Source: Desulfobulbus sp.
Lineage (GTDB): Bacteria; Desulfobacterota; Desulfobulbia; Desulfobulbales; Desulfobulbaceae
Reading direction: 5' to 3'
DNA: 37,153 bases
NCBI GenBank assembly: GCA_028684915.1
Contig: JAQUEZ010000045.1
Location: forward strand, 1 to 37,153
Shown here: piece by piece, positions 1-8,521 of the stretch
Numbering within the stretch: position 1 is the stretch's first letter
Layout of the letters: every line of letters starts with the position of its first letter
Position numbers and translations under genes: made by a program
Notes under the pieces: generated by a model
Database searches by the model: none
What the model was told of the DNA's origin: nothing
Seen by the model: the letters and a program-made list of their open reading frames with translations, nothing else

Positions 1-64
1 TCTTCCAGGCGGCCAAATGCAGGGCCAGGGGATATAGAAACGACGACACCTTTATCAGCATCAT

Positions 65-820
65 CTACCTGCTGGCCGCACCGATACAGAATTTACTCAA
101 ATCCACTTGATTCGTCGAAGAGCCGATCTTATTCGACACCCTAATGGCCTCGTCAAGGGCGTGCTTGATCCGGCGCGACACCAGCCAGGCGGAGGTTAGA
201 ATGGCCAGGGACAGGAGGAAGGTGCCGATAAGTATCTGTTTGCGCATCAGGGCCACCCCGGCCTTGACGTCGTCAACGTAAATGCCGCTGCCGACGATCC
301 AACCCCATTCCTTGTTCAGTTTGAGGTAGGAAGTCTTGTCGACTGGCTGGGTGACGCCGGGCTTGGCCCATTGATAATCATAGAGGGTTGCTCCTTTTTC
401 CTTCACCGCTTTGACCATTTCGACGAACAAGGAGTTCCCCTTCGGATCCTTCACATCCCCGACGTTTTTTCCGATCAGATCTTCGCTCACCCCATGGGTG
501 AGGATCTTGGGTTCAAAGTCCATAACCCAAAAATATTCATTGCCGTGGTATTTAAGAAAACGAATCTCTTTGAGAGCTTGACTCTTGGCGTTCTCCTCCG
601 TAATTTTGCCCGCCTTTGCATCTTCCTGGAGGCTGACAATAATCGAAGCGGCCACTTCCACAACCGCCTGGGTTGCGAGCTGCTTTTCCTCAAGCAGATG
701 CCGTTCCATATATGGAAGGATGTAGAAGAGGACCCCCAAAATGAGCAGGGTAATAGTTGAAATCGAGATGCTTAATATTTTTGAGAGGATGGTCCAGTTC
801 TTAAAAGTTTTCAGTTGCAT
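65..820 (-). CDS. Cache-domain membrane receptor, truncated before the signalling domain
   Basis: This is the N-terminal half of a chemoreceptor-like protein. It has a membrane segment at about residues 12-33, then a periplasmic single-Cache-type sensor with the motifs EYFWVMD, HGVSEDLIGKN and GWIVGSGIYVDDV. A second membrane segment follows at about 195-215, then the start of a HAMP-like stretch (SRRIKHALDEAIRVSNKIG). The reading frame stops about 15 residues later, so no methyl-accepting coiled coil is present. The start at 820 is chosen because GGAGAAATT precedes it; an upstream ATG at 886 would overlap cheW. It lies 31 bases after cheW and probably shares its transcript. In this family the Cache domain binds small carboxylates or amino acids. 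The truncation may be real, a frameshift, or a rearrangement near the window edge. Confidence 0.75.
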   Translation of the reverse strand: MQLKTFKNWTILSKILSISISTITLLILGVLFYILPYMERHLLEEKQLATQAVVEVAASIIVSLQEDAKAGKITEENAKSQALKEIRFLKYHGNEYFWVMDFEPKILTHGVSEDLIGKNVGDVKDPKGNSLFVEMVKAVKEKGATLYDYQWAKPGVTQPVDKTSYLKLNKEWGWIVGSGIYVDDVKAGVALMRKQILIGTFLLSLAILTSAWLVSRRIKHALDEAIRVSNKIGSSTNQVDLSKFCIGAASR

Positions 821-851
821 AATTTCTCCACCATTTTTTGAGTTAGGGCAA

Positions 852-1328
852 TCAACGTGAATGATCAATGAGCTGCATTTCTTCACTGCTCATCATTTTT
901 TCAATATCTACCAGGATCAGCATCCGATCACTCTGCGTGCCCAGTCCTGTGATGTAATTGGTGTCCAACGCTGCTCCCATTTCAGGAGCCGGACGGATCT
1001 GCTCCGGCGTGAGCGCCACCACATCGGAAACCCCGTCCACGACCATGCCGATAACCCTGTCCAGCACATTCATGATGATGACCACCGTGAACTCATGATA
1101 GGTCGGTTCACCGACATTGAACTTAATCCGCATGTCCACGATCGGGACAATAACCCCGCGCAGATTGATGACGCCCTTGATGAACTCCGGTGCATTGGCG
1201 ATATGGGTGACCGTATCGTATCCTCTGATCTCCTGAACCTTGAGAATGTCAATCCCATAGGTTTCGGTGGCGAGCATAAAGGTGAGATACTCTGAAGCCG
1301 CCTGTGTTGTTTCACTTTCTGTCTGCAT
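852..1328 (-). CDS. cheW: Chemotaxis coupling protein CheW
   Basis: This 158-residue protein is essentially one CheW domain, the cytoplasmic adaptor that links chemoreceptors to the kinase CheA. Family signatures are [14 protein letters not shown] near the start, then [19 protein letters not shown] and a C-terminal [22 protein letters not shown]. The length is normal for CheW. The ATG at 1328 is preceded by GGAGGTT. It follows cheA by 40 bases and precedes a truncated Cache receptor, so the three probably form one transcript. Nothing odd is seen in the coding sequence, and the assignment is firm at family level. Confidence 0.95.
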   Translation of the reverse strand: MQTESETTQAASEYLTFMLATETYGIDILKVQEIRGYDTVTHIANAPEFIKGVINLRGVIVPIVDMRIKFNVGEPTYHEFTVVIIMNVLDRVIGMVVDGVSDVVALTPEQIRPAPEMGAALDTNYITGLGTQSDRMLILVDIEKMMSSEEMQLIDHSR

Positions 1329-1368
1329 CTTCCCACAACCTCCATAATCGTATTAAGGTGCTCTGCGG

Positions 1369-3471
1369 TTACATACTCTTTTTGTGCATTTGCAGAAGAG
1401 AGGCCACATCCAGGATCAGCGCCACCCGGCCGTCGCCGAGGATAGTCGCCCCGGCCGTCCCTTCCACTTTGCGATAATTTGTCTCAATGCTTTTGATCAC
1501 CACCTGATGTTCATCCAACAGGGCGTCAACCATTAAGGCCGCTTTCTCTCCCTCCGCATCAATCAGGACTAAAACCCCTTTTTCCGCCTCAGTTACCTGC
1601 GCCCGCAGGTTGAACAATTCAAAGAGCGGGATGATGGGGATATAATCGTCGCGGACCTGCACCATTTTTTTGCCGTTAACGGTCTTCAGACTCCCCATGG
1701 TCGGCTGAAGCGACTCCACAATGGAATTGAGCGGAATGATGAATTTATCGTCGCCGACGGCAACGGATAGACCATCGAGGATGGCAAGGGTCAGGGGCAG
1801 ACTGATGGTGATCTGGGTGCCCTTGCCCGATTCGGACGATATCGTCACTCTGCCGTTCATGGACTGCACATTGCTCAGCACCACATCCATGCCCACGCCC
1901 CGGCCGGAGATATCGGTCACCGCGTCAGCGGTGGAAAACCCCGGAGCAAAGATCAACGGCCAGACTTCTTCATCCGTCATGCTGTCAGAGGCCGGGATGC
2001 CGTGTTCCATAGCCCTGTTCAATATTTTTTCCCGATTCAGACCGGCGCCGTCGTCTATCACCGTGATGACAATCCGCCCTCCGATTTGCGACGCCCTTAG
2101 AATGATGGTCCCCACCGGTTTTTTCCCGGCTGCGATCCGCACCTCCGGGGGTTCCAGGGCATGATCCATGCAATTGCGGACGAGATGAGTGAGTGGATCG
2201 GTGATCTTCTCAATCAAGCCTTTGTCCAGTTCCGTGGTTTCCCCTATGGTTTTGAGCTCAGCCTGCTTGCCGAGTTTGGTCGCCAGCTCTCGTACCATCC
2301 GGGGAAATCGGGAGAAGACGATACTGATCGGCACCAGCCGGATCGACATGACGCTCTGCTGCAAGTCGCGGGTATTGTGCTCCAGCTGCAGCAGGCTGCG
2401 GTGCAGATCCTCGTAGAGAACCGGATCCAGTGAGGCGGCGGTCTGGGCCAGCATTAGTTGGGTGATCACCAGTTCGCCGACCTGATTGATCAGCTGGTCC
2501 ACTTTGGTGACGCCGACCCGGATTGACGCCTCGGTTTCACCGGCACGGCGGCCAAAAGCGCTGGGAGCCATTTCGTTCGTGTCTGAGGTCCGCCGCCCGG
2601 AGGGCTGGGCAGTGGCTGGCGCGACAGCCGCAGGCGCCGCCGCCGGGTTCTCTTTCTTCACCTGGTCAGAGGATTCGGGCTGGGTTTCGGCGGCATCCGG
2701 GCCGGCGGCTCGGCTGTCAAGAGGGATGTCGCGCACCTGCAGTTGCTCCTCATCCGCCACAAATTCGAAAATCTCCCGTATTTCGGTCTCGCTGGCGGTA
2801 GTCTCCAGGACAAAGCGCCAGGTGGTGAGGCAGAGTGTGGGGTCAAATGCGTTTAAATCGCCGGGGTCGGACACCTGCGCCTGTACGGACAGGCTGCCCA
2901 ATTCCTCCAGCTCGGCCATAAGATTTTCCAGCCTGACGCCACGCTGAAACAGATCCGGATCAGGGGTGAACAGCAGTTCATATCGATGGTCGGCAGATAA
3001 ACCCGAGACAGCGCGGCTCTCCACTCTCGTCATCTCCAGGGGCGCAGGGGGCGCGCCCTCGCCTTCGATCATGTGCTCCAATTTTGCACGAATAAGGTCA
3101 ACGGCCTCCTGGCGTACCTCCGCCCCATCACGGTATCCGGACAACTGCATGGCGATCACGTCGCCGGCCTCAAGGAAAAGATCGATCATGGCTGATGAAA
3201 ACGGCATTTCGTGGGTGCGAAGCTTGTCGAGCAGGGTTTCCAGGACATGGGTAACAATCGTCATGTCATGAAAACCGAACATGCCCGCTCCCCCTTTTAT
3301 CGAATGGGCGGCCCTGAAAATGGCATTGAGTTGTTCATCGTCCGGTTCGACGTCGGCAAGCGACATGAGAATTTGTTCCATTTCAGCCAGGTGTTCGCCG
3401 CACTCTTCAAAAAACACCTGATTGAATTTGGCCATGTCAATATTCAAGGCTCTTTGATCATGGTCCTTCAT
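1369..3471 (-). CDS. cheA: Chemotaxis histidine kinase CheA
   Basis: This 700-residue cytoplasmic kinase phosphorylates response regulators in answer to receptor state. The Hpt domain (about 10-115) holds the phospho-accepting His56 in AAHSIKGGAGMFG. A regulator-binding P2-like region follows (about 160-255), then a Pro/Ala-rich linker. The dimerisation helices (about 315-380) contain VGELVITQLML. The ATPase domain has the N box HLVRNCMDHALE and the boxes DDGAGLN, FAPGFSTA and GRGVGMDVV. A CheW-like domain closes the protein from about 560. Its ATG overlaps the stop of the upstream REC-HD-GYP gene by four bases, implying translational coupling, and GGGGAAT lies just upstream. No cheY, cheB or cheR is present in the window, so the coupled REC protein is a plausible phosphate acceptor; that is inference. 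Confidence 0.95.
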   Translation of the reverse strand: MKDHDQRALNIDMAKFNQVFFEECGEHLAEMEQILMSLADVEPDDEQLNAIFRAAHSIKGGAGMFGFHDMTIVTHVLETLLDKLRTHEMPFSSAMIDLFLEAGDVIAMQLSGYRDGAEVRQEAVDLIRAKLEHMIEGEGAPPAPLEMTRVESRAVSGLSADHRYELLFTPDPDLFQRGVRLENLMAELEELGSLSVQAQVSDPGDLNAFDPTLCLTTWRFVLETTASETEIREIFEFVADEEQLQVRDIPLDSRAAGPDAAETQPESSDQVKKENPAAAPAAVAPATAQPSGRRTSDTNEMAPSAFGRRAGETEASIRVGVTKVDQLINQVGELVITQLMLAQTAASLDPVLYEDLHRSLLQLEHNTRDLQQSVMSIRLVPISIVFSRFPRMVRELATKLGKQAELKTIGETTELDKGLIEKITDPLTHLVRNCMDHALEPPEVRIAAGKKPVGTIILRASQIGGRIVITVIDDGAGLNREKILNRAMEHGIPASDSMTDEEVWPLIFAPGFSTADAVTDISGRGVGMDVVLSNVQSMNGRVTISSESGKGTQITISLPLTLAILDGLSVAVGDDKFIIPLNSIVESLQPTMGSLKTVNGKKMVQVRDDYIPIIPLFELFNLRAQVTEAEKGVLVLIDAEGEKAALMVDALLDEHQVVIKSIETNYRKVEGTAGATILGDGRVALILDVASLLQMHKKSM

Positions 3472-4778
3472 GCATATTCCCCGGCAAAAATTTCGACATC
3501 AAAGCCAAGCAGATGAATCCTCTCCCGATGGGTATCGCTTATCTTAAAAATCGGGGCTTCAATGCCCAGCTCGCGAAGATTGCGAAGAAGGGCCGCCAGC
3601 AGTTGACAACCGCAGGTATCAAGAACCTGGACCTCGGTGAAATCGATTTCATGGTGAAATTCTTGGCCCAAAGCGCTGGGTCTGATTTCCGCCACCCTGG
3701 CAAGGTGCTGCGCCAAAAAAGGGATCTGCTCCTTTACGCCCGTAATCGAATAGTCGCCTCTTAGGCTGATTCTATTCATCTCAGAAGATTCTTTTATCAA
3801 AATTTGTTCTCCGCATTGTTGCTCTGTTTCATCAGCAAGATACGCCTGACAGTTAATAAAAAGATCAACCAAAAAAGGGTCCAGCTCTTTACCCTTCATC
3901 GAAATTACCAGGTCAAGCGTTTCCTCCAGCGACAATCCCTTGCGGTAGGGCCGGTCTGTGACAAGGGCGTCGAAAACATCAGCGATCGAGACGATTCTTG
4001 CCTCGATCGGGATATCCTCCCCACCGATGCCGTTGGGATAGCCGGTTCCATCATAACGTTCGTGATGGCAGAGGATCACATTGACAACCACTGCCGAAAG
4101 ATTGGCCTTTCTCGCCACATCGGCTCCCCAGACTGAATGATTTTTAACAATTGTATATTCATCCGCCTCAAGTTTACGGTTGGCGTTAAGCACATGCTCG
4201 GGGACGCCGATCTTGCCGCAGTCGTGGAGCCATCCGCCGTATTTTATTTCCCGCTGCATGTCGATGGACAAACCGAGGATCTTGGCGATCTGCACGGCAA
4301 CAGTGGCAACCCGGTCACAGTGTCCACGGGTGCAGGGGTCTTTGAGTTCGATGGTTTGGGCAAGCGAACGGAGGACATCCTCATTTTCGCGGCGGAGAGT
4401 CTGCAAGGTACGGTGTCGCTGCAGAGCATCGATAACCGTGTCGGCCATTTCCTCGGGCTTCCACGGCTTGGGGACAAATTTAAACACCTGACACTGATTG
4501 ATGGCGCAGAGGGCCACCGAGAGATCGGCATAGGCGGACATTATAATTTTGACTGTTTCCGAGGCGACGATATTGGCCTTTTCGATCAGCTCCAGGCCGC
4601 ACATAACCGGCATATTATTATCGGTTACGAGCACCGCAACCTCTTCGTGGCCGAGATAGTCCAAAGCTGCCACGGGATCGTTCAGGGTGACAACCTGGCA
4701 GCTAAGGCCGCTGAGCACATGTTTGGCGAATTCAAGTATGGCTTCATCGTCATCAACAACCAATACTATTTCCGGCAT
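3468..4778 (-). CDS. Response regulator with HD-GYP phosphodiesterase and C-terminal STAS domain
   Basis: This 436-residue protein has three domains. A receiver domain (1-120) has acidic DDD near the start, phospho-acceptor Asp53 in VTDNNMP and the conserved Lys in VPKPWKP. An HD-GYP domain (about 135-310) shows RGHCDRV, LHDCGKIGVPEH, HHERYDGTGYPNG and IADVFDALVTDRPYR, so the cyclic-di-GMP phosphodiesterase residues look intact. A STAS-like domain (about 333-436) has DTCG where phosphorylatable anti-anti-sigma domains usually read DSSG. In this family phosphorylation switches c-di-GMP hydrolysis. Overlap with the cheA start suggests control by CheA. The start at 4778 has GAGGAAAAGCAA upstream. 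The fusion order is less common than REC-HD-GYP alone. Confidence 0.9.
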   Translation of the reverse strand: MPEIVLVVDDDEAILEFAKHVLSGLSCQVVTLNDPVAALDYLGHEEVAVLVTDNNMPVMCGLELIEKANIVASETVKIIMSAYADLSVALCAINQCQVFKFVPKPWKPEEMADTVIDALQRHRTLQTLRRENEDVLRSLAQTIELKDPCTRGHCDRVATVAVQIAKILGLSIDMQREIKYGGWLHDCGKIGVPEHVLNANRKLEADEYTIVKNHSVWGADVARKANLSAVVVNVILCHHERYDGTGYPNGIGGEDIPIEARIVSIADVFDALVTDRPYRKGLSLEETLDLVISMKGKELDPFLVDLFINCQAYLADETEQQCGEQILIKESSEMNRISLRGDYSITGVKEQIPFLAQHLARVAEIRPSALGQEFHHEIDFTEVQVLDTCGCQLLAALLRNLRELGIEAPIFKISDTHRERIHLLGFDVEIFAGEYA

Positions 4779-4890
4779 TTGCTTTTCCTCGGAGCTGAAG
4801 GAACAACTGGGCAGCTACCTCTGTGACGGGATCCCTCGACTAAATTTCTTTCCTTGGGGACGCCGTTCCCCCGCCACCATTGGCTTTCAT

Positions 4891-5097
4891 TCACGATCTC
4901 CTAATGGAATCATCTATTGTTTCAGACACTTGTTGAAATAGCGAGAAATCAAGATGGCTCAGGAATGACAGCTCAATCGCGGAAAGCGCGTACCCCTTGC
5001 TGTAGCAAGCTTTCTCCAGAGACCTTTCGGCATCCGCCCTGAAGTTTGCATCGGTAATGATCCTGCCCAGAAATCGCTCAACTTCAATTTGAGACAT
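4891..5097 (-). CDS. Small NHLP/Os1348-clan peptide, possible RiPP precursor-like protein
   Basis: This 68-residue protein begins MSQIEVERFLGRIITDANFR and continues with a spaced hydrophobic pattern and a C-terminal LSFLSHLDFSLFQQVSETID. That layout (a short helix with LGR.ITD..FR, then a 'L...E...L..LD' segment) recalls the Os1348 / Franean1_4349 families of the nitrile-hydratase-leader-peptide clan and the LigA-like fold. I recognise this by eye only. The ATG at 5097 is preceded by AAGGGAG; a longer upstream reading frame exists but looks non-coding. It sits between a sigma-54 activator gene and the REC-HD-GYP/chemotaxis genes, on the same strand, with 112 bases to the next start. No RiPP-modifying enzyme is nearby, so a regulatory or scaffold role is as likely as a precursor role. 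Confidence 0.6.
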   Translation of the reverse strand: MSQIEVERFLGRIITDANFRADAERSLEKACYSKGYALSAIELSFLSHLDFSLFQQVSETIDDSIRRS

Positions 5098-5171
5098 TCT
5101 GTGCTCCCTTGGTTTGTATGTCCATAGGTGGGACAAGGTACCCTTTGAATAGTGTTCTTGGGGAGTGTAAG

Positions 5172-5188
5172 AACAAGAATGATGCCAA
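5172..5188 (-). promoter_or_regulatory. Candidate sigma-54 promoter for the small NHLP-like gene
   Basis: Read on the minus strand the sequence is TTGGCATCATTCTTGTT. This matches the -24 element TTGGCA and a -12 element TTG with correct spacing, but has GT instead of the consensus GC. It lies about 75 bases upstream of the small peptide start and directly downstream of a sigma-54 activator gene. The imperfect -12 element keeps confidence moderate. Confidence 0.5.
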
Positions 5189-5220
5189 CACGAAAAAATG
5201 AGTAATATTAACGTGTTGGC
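5184..5220. repeat. Inverted repeat overlapping the sigma-54-like promoter
   Basis: The arms GCCAACACG (5184-5192) and CGTGTTGGC (5212-5220) are a perfect 9-base inverted repeat with a 19-base AT-rich spacer. One arm includes the -24 GG of the candidate promoter. It could be an operator or a hairpin. Confidence 0.55.
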
Positions 5221-5240
5221 TGATTGGCGCAGCAAGCAAA

Positions 5241-5259
5241 TTGTCCCTTTTGGGGACAA
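5241..5259. promoter_or_regulatory. GGGACAA palindrome: activator site or weak terminator
   Basis: TTGTCCC (5241-5247) and GGGACAA (5253-5259) form a perfect 7-base palindrome with a 5-base spacer. Further GGGACAA copies lie at 5130-5136 and 5273-5279. The position, about 55-70 bases upstream of the sigma-54-like promoter, suits an enhancer site for the neighbouring activator. It also lies 28 bases past the stop of that activator gene, so a terminator role is possible, although no strong T tract follows. Confidence 0.4.
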
Positions 5260-5286
5260 ACTGTGACAGGGAGGGACAAGAAGGGT

Positions 5287-6648
5287 TTAACGGTAGAATA
5301 TCTTGCGGTTTACTTTGAGGAGGGCGGCAGCCTTGGACTTGTTTCCTCCGCAGCGCTGGAGAGCTATCTCCATGATTTTCAAGTTTAAAGCGTCCAGGGA
5401 CAGTTCTTCGGGAGAAAGGCTGAGGTGAAAATCAACCGTGCCGGTTTGAGCTGTTCCAGCCGGCGAAGGGGCTGTGGGAAGGCGGAGATGTTCAGGCCTG
5501 ATCAGTTCATCGGAAGTTAGGAGAGCCGCATATTCGAGCACATTGCGCAATTCGCGGATATTTCCCGGCCAGGAGTAGGCAACGATCATATCCATGGCCT
5601 TTTTCGAGATCCCGGGGAGCGATTTGCCTTGATGTTTACGGAAGAGGTCGAGGAAAAATGCCACCAGCAGGGGGATATCCTCTTTTCGTTCCCGGAGCGG
5701 CGGAATGGCAATGGGAACCACATTGATCCGGTGAAAAAGATCCTCCCGGAACGCGCCTTGCCTGACCATCTCGGCAAGATTCCGATGGGTTGCGACGATG
5801 ACCCGGAAATCGGCCTGTATTGAGGTATTGGAACCTACTTTTTCGTAGGTTCGGTCCTCCAGTACCCGCAAAAGCTTAGCCTGGAGCGGTAAGGGCATGT
5901 CACCGATCTCGTCAAGAAGGATTGTCCCGCCACGGGCCAGGCTGAATTTCCCCTCCCGTTCCCGCTCGGCGCCAGTAAAGGCGCCGCGGACATGGCCGAA
6001 CAACTCGCTCTCAAGGAGGGCCTCGGGAATCGAGGCGCAGTTGACCGGCACGAAACCGGCGGGCAGGCCGTTGGAGGTAAAATGAATGGCCCGGGCCAGG
6101 ACCTCCTTGCCGACGCCGCTTTCACCGGTGAGGCTGATCGTGGTCTTGGGGGATGCGGCGACCTGGGCCGCCAGCTCCAAGGTTTGGTGCATGACCGGTG
6201 ATCGGGTGACGATGTTGTGAAAACTGAACCGTTCACGGAAATGTTCCCGCAGCTGCTCGTTTTCACTGGAAAGACGCCCGAACTCCAGGGTCCGCTGCAA
6301 TACCACGTCAAGTGTCTGGGGATGGAAGGGCTTTTCCAGATAGTCAATGGCGCCCTGCTTGATTGCGGCCACCGCGCTTTCGATGCTTCCTTGCGCCGAG
6401 TAGATGATAAAAGGGAGTGCGGGATAAAGGGCTTTGGCGGCGTGCATCAGCTGGAGACCATCCATTCCTGGCATGATGAGATCGGTTATCACCAGGTCCA
6501 CCCGCTGTTTTCCCAGAAGGGCAAGGGCTTCCTGGCCGTTATCGGCGCAGAAGACGTCATAGCCCTGACGCAACAAATGATTCTTGAGCATTAAAAGGGA
6601 AACTTTATCATCATCGACAATCAAGATGCGATTATTATGGTGAGGCAT
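5287..6648 (-). CDS. Sigma-54-dependent response regulator, NtrC/AtoC type
   Basis: This protein of about 450 residues activates sigma-54 RNA polymerase. The receiver domain has ILIVDDDKVS, acceptor Asp in VITDLIMPGMDG and Lys in YLEKPFHP. The AAA+ domain has Walker A GESGVGKEVLARAIH, the sigma-54 contact loop GAFTGA, Walker B GGTILLDEIGDMP and arginine-finger region FREDLFHRINVV. The C-terminal Fis-type helix-turn-helix (GGNKSKAAALLKVNRKIFYR) ends exactly at the stop, a few residues shorter than usual. I chose the ATG at 6648 just before the receiver domain (GGGA upstream); 6657 is equally possible, and the extension to 6777 looks non-coding. No cognate histidine kinase is adjacent. Its most likely local target is the small-peptide promoter just downstream. 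Confidence 0.92.
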   Translation of the reverse strand: MPHHNNRILIVDDDKVSLLMLKNHLLRQGYDVFCADNGQEALALLGKQRVDLVITDLIMPGMDGLQLMHAAKALYPALPFIIYSAQGSIESAVAAIKQGAIDYLEKPFHPQTLDVVLQRTLEFGRLSSENEQLREHFRERFSFHNIVTRSPVMHQTLELAAQVAASPKTTISLTGESGVGKEVLARAIHFTSNGLPAGFVPVNCASIPEALLESELFGHVRGAFTGAEREREGKFSLARGGTILLDEIGDMPLPLQAKLLRVLEDRTYEKVGSNTSIQADFRVIVATHRNLAEMVRQGAFREDLFHRINVVPIAIPPLRERKEDIPLLVAFFLDLFRKHQGKSLPGISKKAMDMIVAYSWPGNIRELRNVLEYAALLTSDELIRPEHLRLPTAPSPAGTAQTGTVDFHLSLSPEELSLDALNLKIMEIALQRCGGNKSKAAALLKVNRKIFYR

Positions 6649-6834
6649 ATTTCCCATTAGTGGTATTGACGGGTAGTATACGCTTGTCTGACTAGAGTTT
6701 CGCACACCATCCGATTGCCGTCCGATAGCGCTAACCCTTTGTAATTTTGACACTTTAAACGGAAAGGCAGCTCCCAATTTAGTAGCAATTGCTATTGCTA
6801 AGTAACGATAACTACATACAAAAAAAGAACTGCC

Positions 6835-7750
6835 GTGAAGAAGAATAGCTCATTTCCACTGTCCATCCAACGGGAAATAGAGAGGCATGGCCTCAATGTT
6901 GAATCCGAGGTCAACAAGTCCTTCAATGAGCTGGGCATCAGAACGCTCCTCCACCAATCCGGAATTCGGGAAGAGAAGGGGTTCCCTCCCGTCACGCTGC
7001 TCTTTGTCCTGATCGTCTTTCCGCTCATCAAACATAGCCTGTGCTCGTTGTGGTCATGTCAATTCTTTGCCAACATCATTTCCGCCCAGAAAGACACCTG
7101 CTATTGGTTCTTGAATCATCCGTGCTTTTAACTGGCGCAAATTCGTTCTTTTACTCGCGTGCCGCGAGATTGCCTTCAACGACAAGACAATCATTGTCGA
7201 CGACACCATCCTGGGCAAAACGGGGGAAAATATGGATCTGGTGAGCTATCACCATGATCACACCACCAACCGCTCCACGCTGCGATATCAGATGCTCGAG
7301 GGGGGTGCCACAACGGCGGCCGCTTCAATCTCGTGGATTTTGGCTTTCATACCTCCGCCAACCAGCCAAACGACCGCCTCCTTGAGCTCGACAAGCGTTG
7401 CTGCGGGCAGAAAAGGCGCATGGGGTCCTTCGAGAAGAAGACAGCACTCATGGTGGCGATGCTCAAGAGGTGCTGGCCAAACAACATCAGCGCCCGATTT
7501 GTTCTTTTCGACTCCTGGTTTGCCAGTGACGCGGTGATCGCCCAAGTCTTGAGCATCGGTTATGGCGTCATCTGCCGTCTCAAACGCAACAAAACCCACT
7601 CCACCTAAACAATGGAGCCGCCTTGTGCAAATACAAAAGCTTCAATTGGAGCTCCTGGCGGAACTTGGCGCAAAAAAGTAACACCAGGGAAACTCCCGCT
7701 CTTCCGCACAAAATCCGCCGCTCAATCGGCAACGAGTTGCCAAAGTCGCC
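6835..7750 (+). pseudogene. Degenerate IS4-like DDE transposase
   Basis: Three reading-frame pieces join into one transposase. The first (6835-7131) ends at a frameshift around TGCTTTTAAC, where removing one T gives CFNWRKFVLLLACREIAFNDK. The second carries the first catalytic region IIVDDTILGKTG and VSYHHDH. A second frameshift near 7310 leads to GGRFNLVDFGFHTSANQPND and then FVLFDSWFAS, the second Asp region, and GYGVICRLKRNK. Traces of the tail (NWSSWRNLAQK) continue to about 7700. The final catalytic Glu region was not found. I assign it to IS4-like DDE enzymes by these motifs only. At least two frameshifts make it inactive. No terminal inverted repeats were identified. Confidence 0.8.
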
Positions 7751-7837
7751 CGCCCATTGTACAAACCGCTCTGGCGCCAACGCCTGGTTGACGGTTCTCC
7801 CAACTTCACAAACTCTTTATACAAACGACGCTCCACC

Positions 7838-8464
7838 ATGAAACGCATCCTCTGCTACGGCGATTCGAACACCTGGGGGTACGACCCTGTGCAACGCGAC
7901 CGTTTCGACGAAACCGCCCGCTGGCCTCGGGTGCTGGGGCAGATCCTGGCCAGCGGTTACGAAGTGATCGAAGAAGGGTTGGGCGGCCGCACAACCGTGT
8001 GGGACGACCCCATCGAAGGCTACCGAAACGGCCGCGAATACCTGATCCCCTGCCTCGAATCGCATCGGCCGCTGGATATGGTGGTCCTCCTGCTGGGAAC
8101 CAACGATCTCAAAAAAAGGTTCAGCCTTTCCGCCTTTGACGTTGCCCAAGGCGCAGGCGTGCTGGTGCGCGTGGCTCAGACCAGCCAAGCCGGCAGGGAC
8201 GGCGCTGGGCCGCAGGTTCTGCTGCTGGCGCCGCCGCCCATCGCCGCCCTCGGCGAATATGCGGAGATGTTCGAAGACGCCGCCGGCAAATCGCAGAAGT
8301 TGTCCGGCCACTACGAACAGGTGGCCAAGGCCTTGGGCTGCGCCTTTCTGGACACGTCAAAGGTGATCGTCTCCAGCCCCCTGGACGGCATCCATTTTGA
8401 AAAAGACGAGCACCGCAAACTGGCCAAGGCGGTGGCGGCGAAGGTCAAGGAATTGATTGGCTGA
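7838..8464 (+). CDS. SGNH-hydrolase family arylesterase / acyltransferase
   Basis: This 208-residue serine hydrolase shows the SGNH blocks in order: block I ILCYGDSNTWGYDP with the nucleophile Ser near residue 10, a Gly in IEEGLGGRTT, block III LLLGTNDLK, and block V DGIHF with the catalytic Asp and His. Overall layout and length match the Mycobacterium smegmatis-type arylesterase/perhydrolase, from memory and not by search. No signal peptide is seen, so it is likely cytoplasmic. The ATG at 7838 has no clear ribosome site, and the sequence just upstream is the tail of a dead transposase. It may therefore depend on a new promoter or be poorly expressed. The M24 peptidase gene follows 57 bases later on the same strand. 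Confidence 0.88.
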   Translation: MKRILCYGDSNTWGYDPVQRDRFDETARWPRVLGQILASGYEVIEEGLGGRTTVWDDPIEGYRNGREYLIPCLESHRPLDMVVLLLGTNDLKKRFSLSAFDVAQGAGVLVRVAQTSQAGRDGAGPQVLLLAPPPIAALGEYAEMFEDAAGKSQKLSGHYEQVAKALGCAFLDTSKVIVSSPLDGIHFEKDEHRKLAKAVAAKVKELIG

Positions 8465-8521
8465 CCGATAACGCGGTTCATCGGCGGCCATACCTAATAG
8501 ACTAAAAAACGAGGAGTTACC

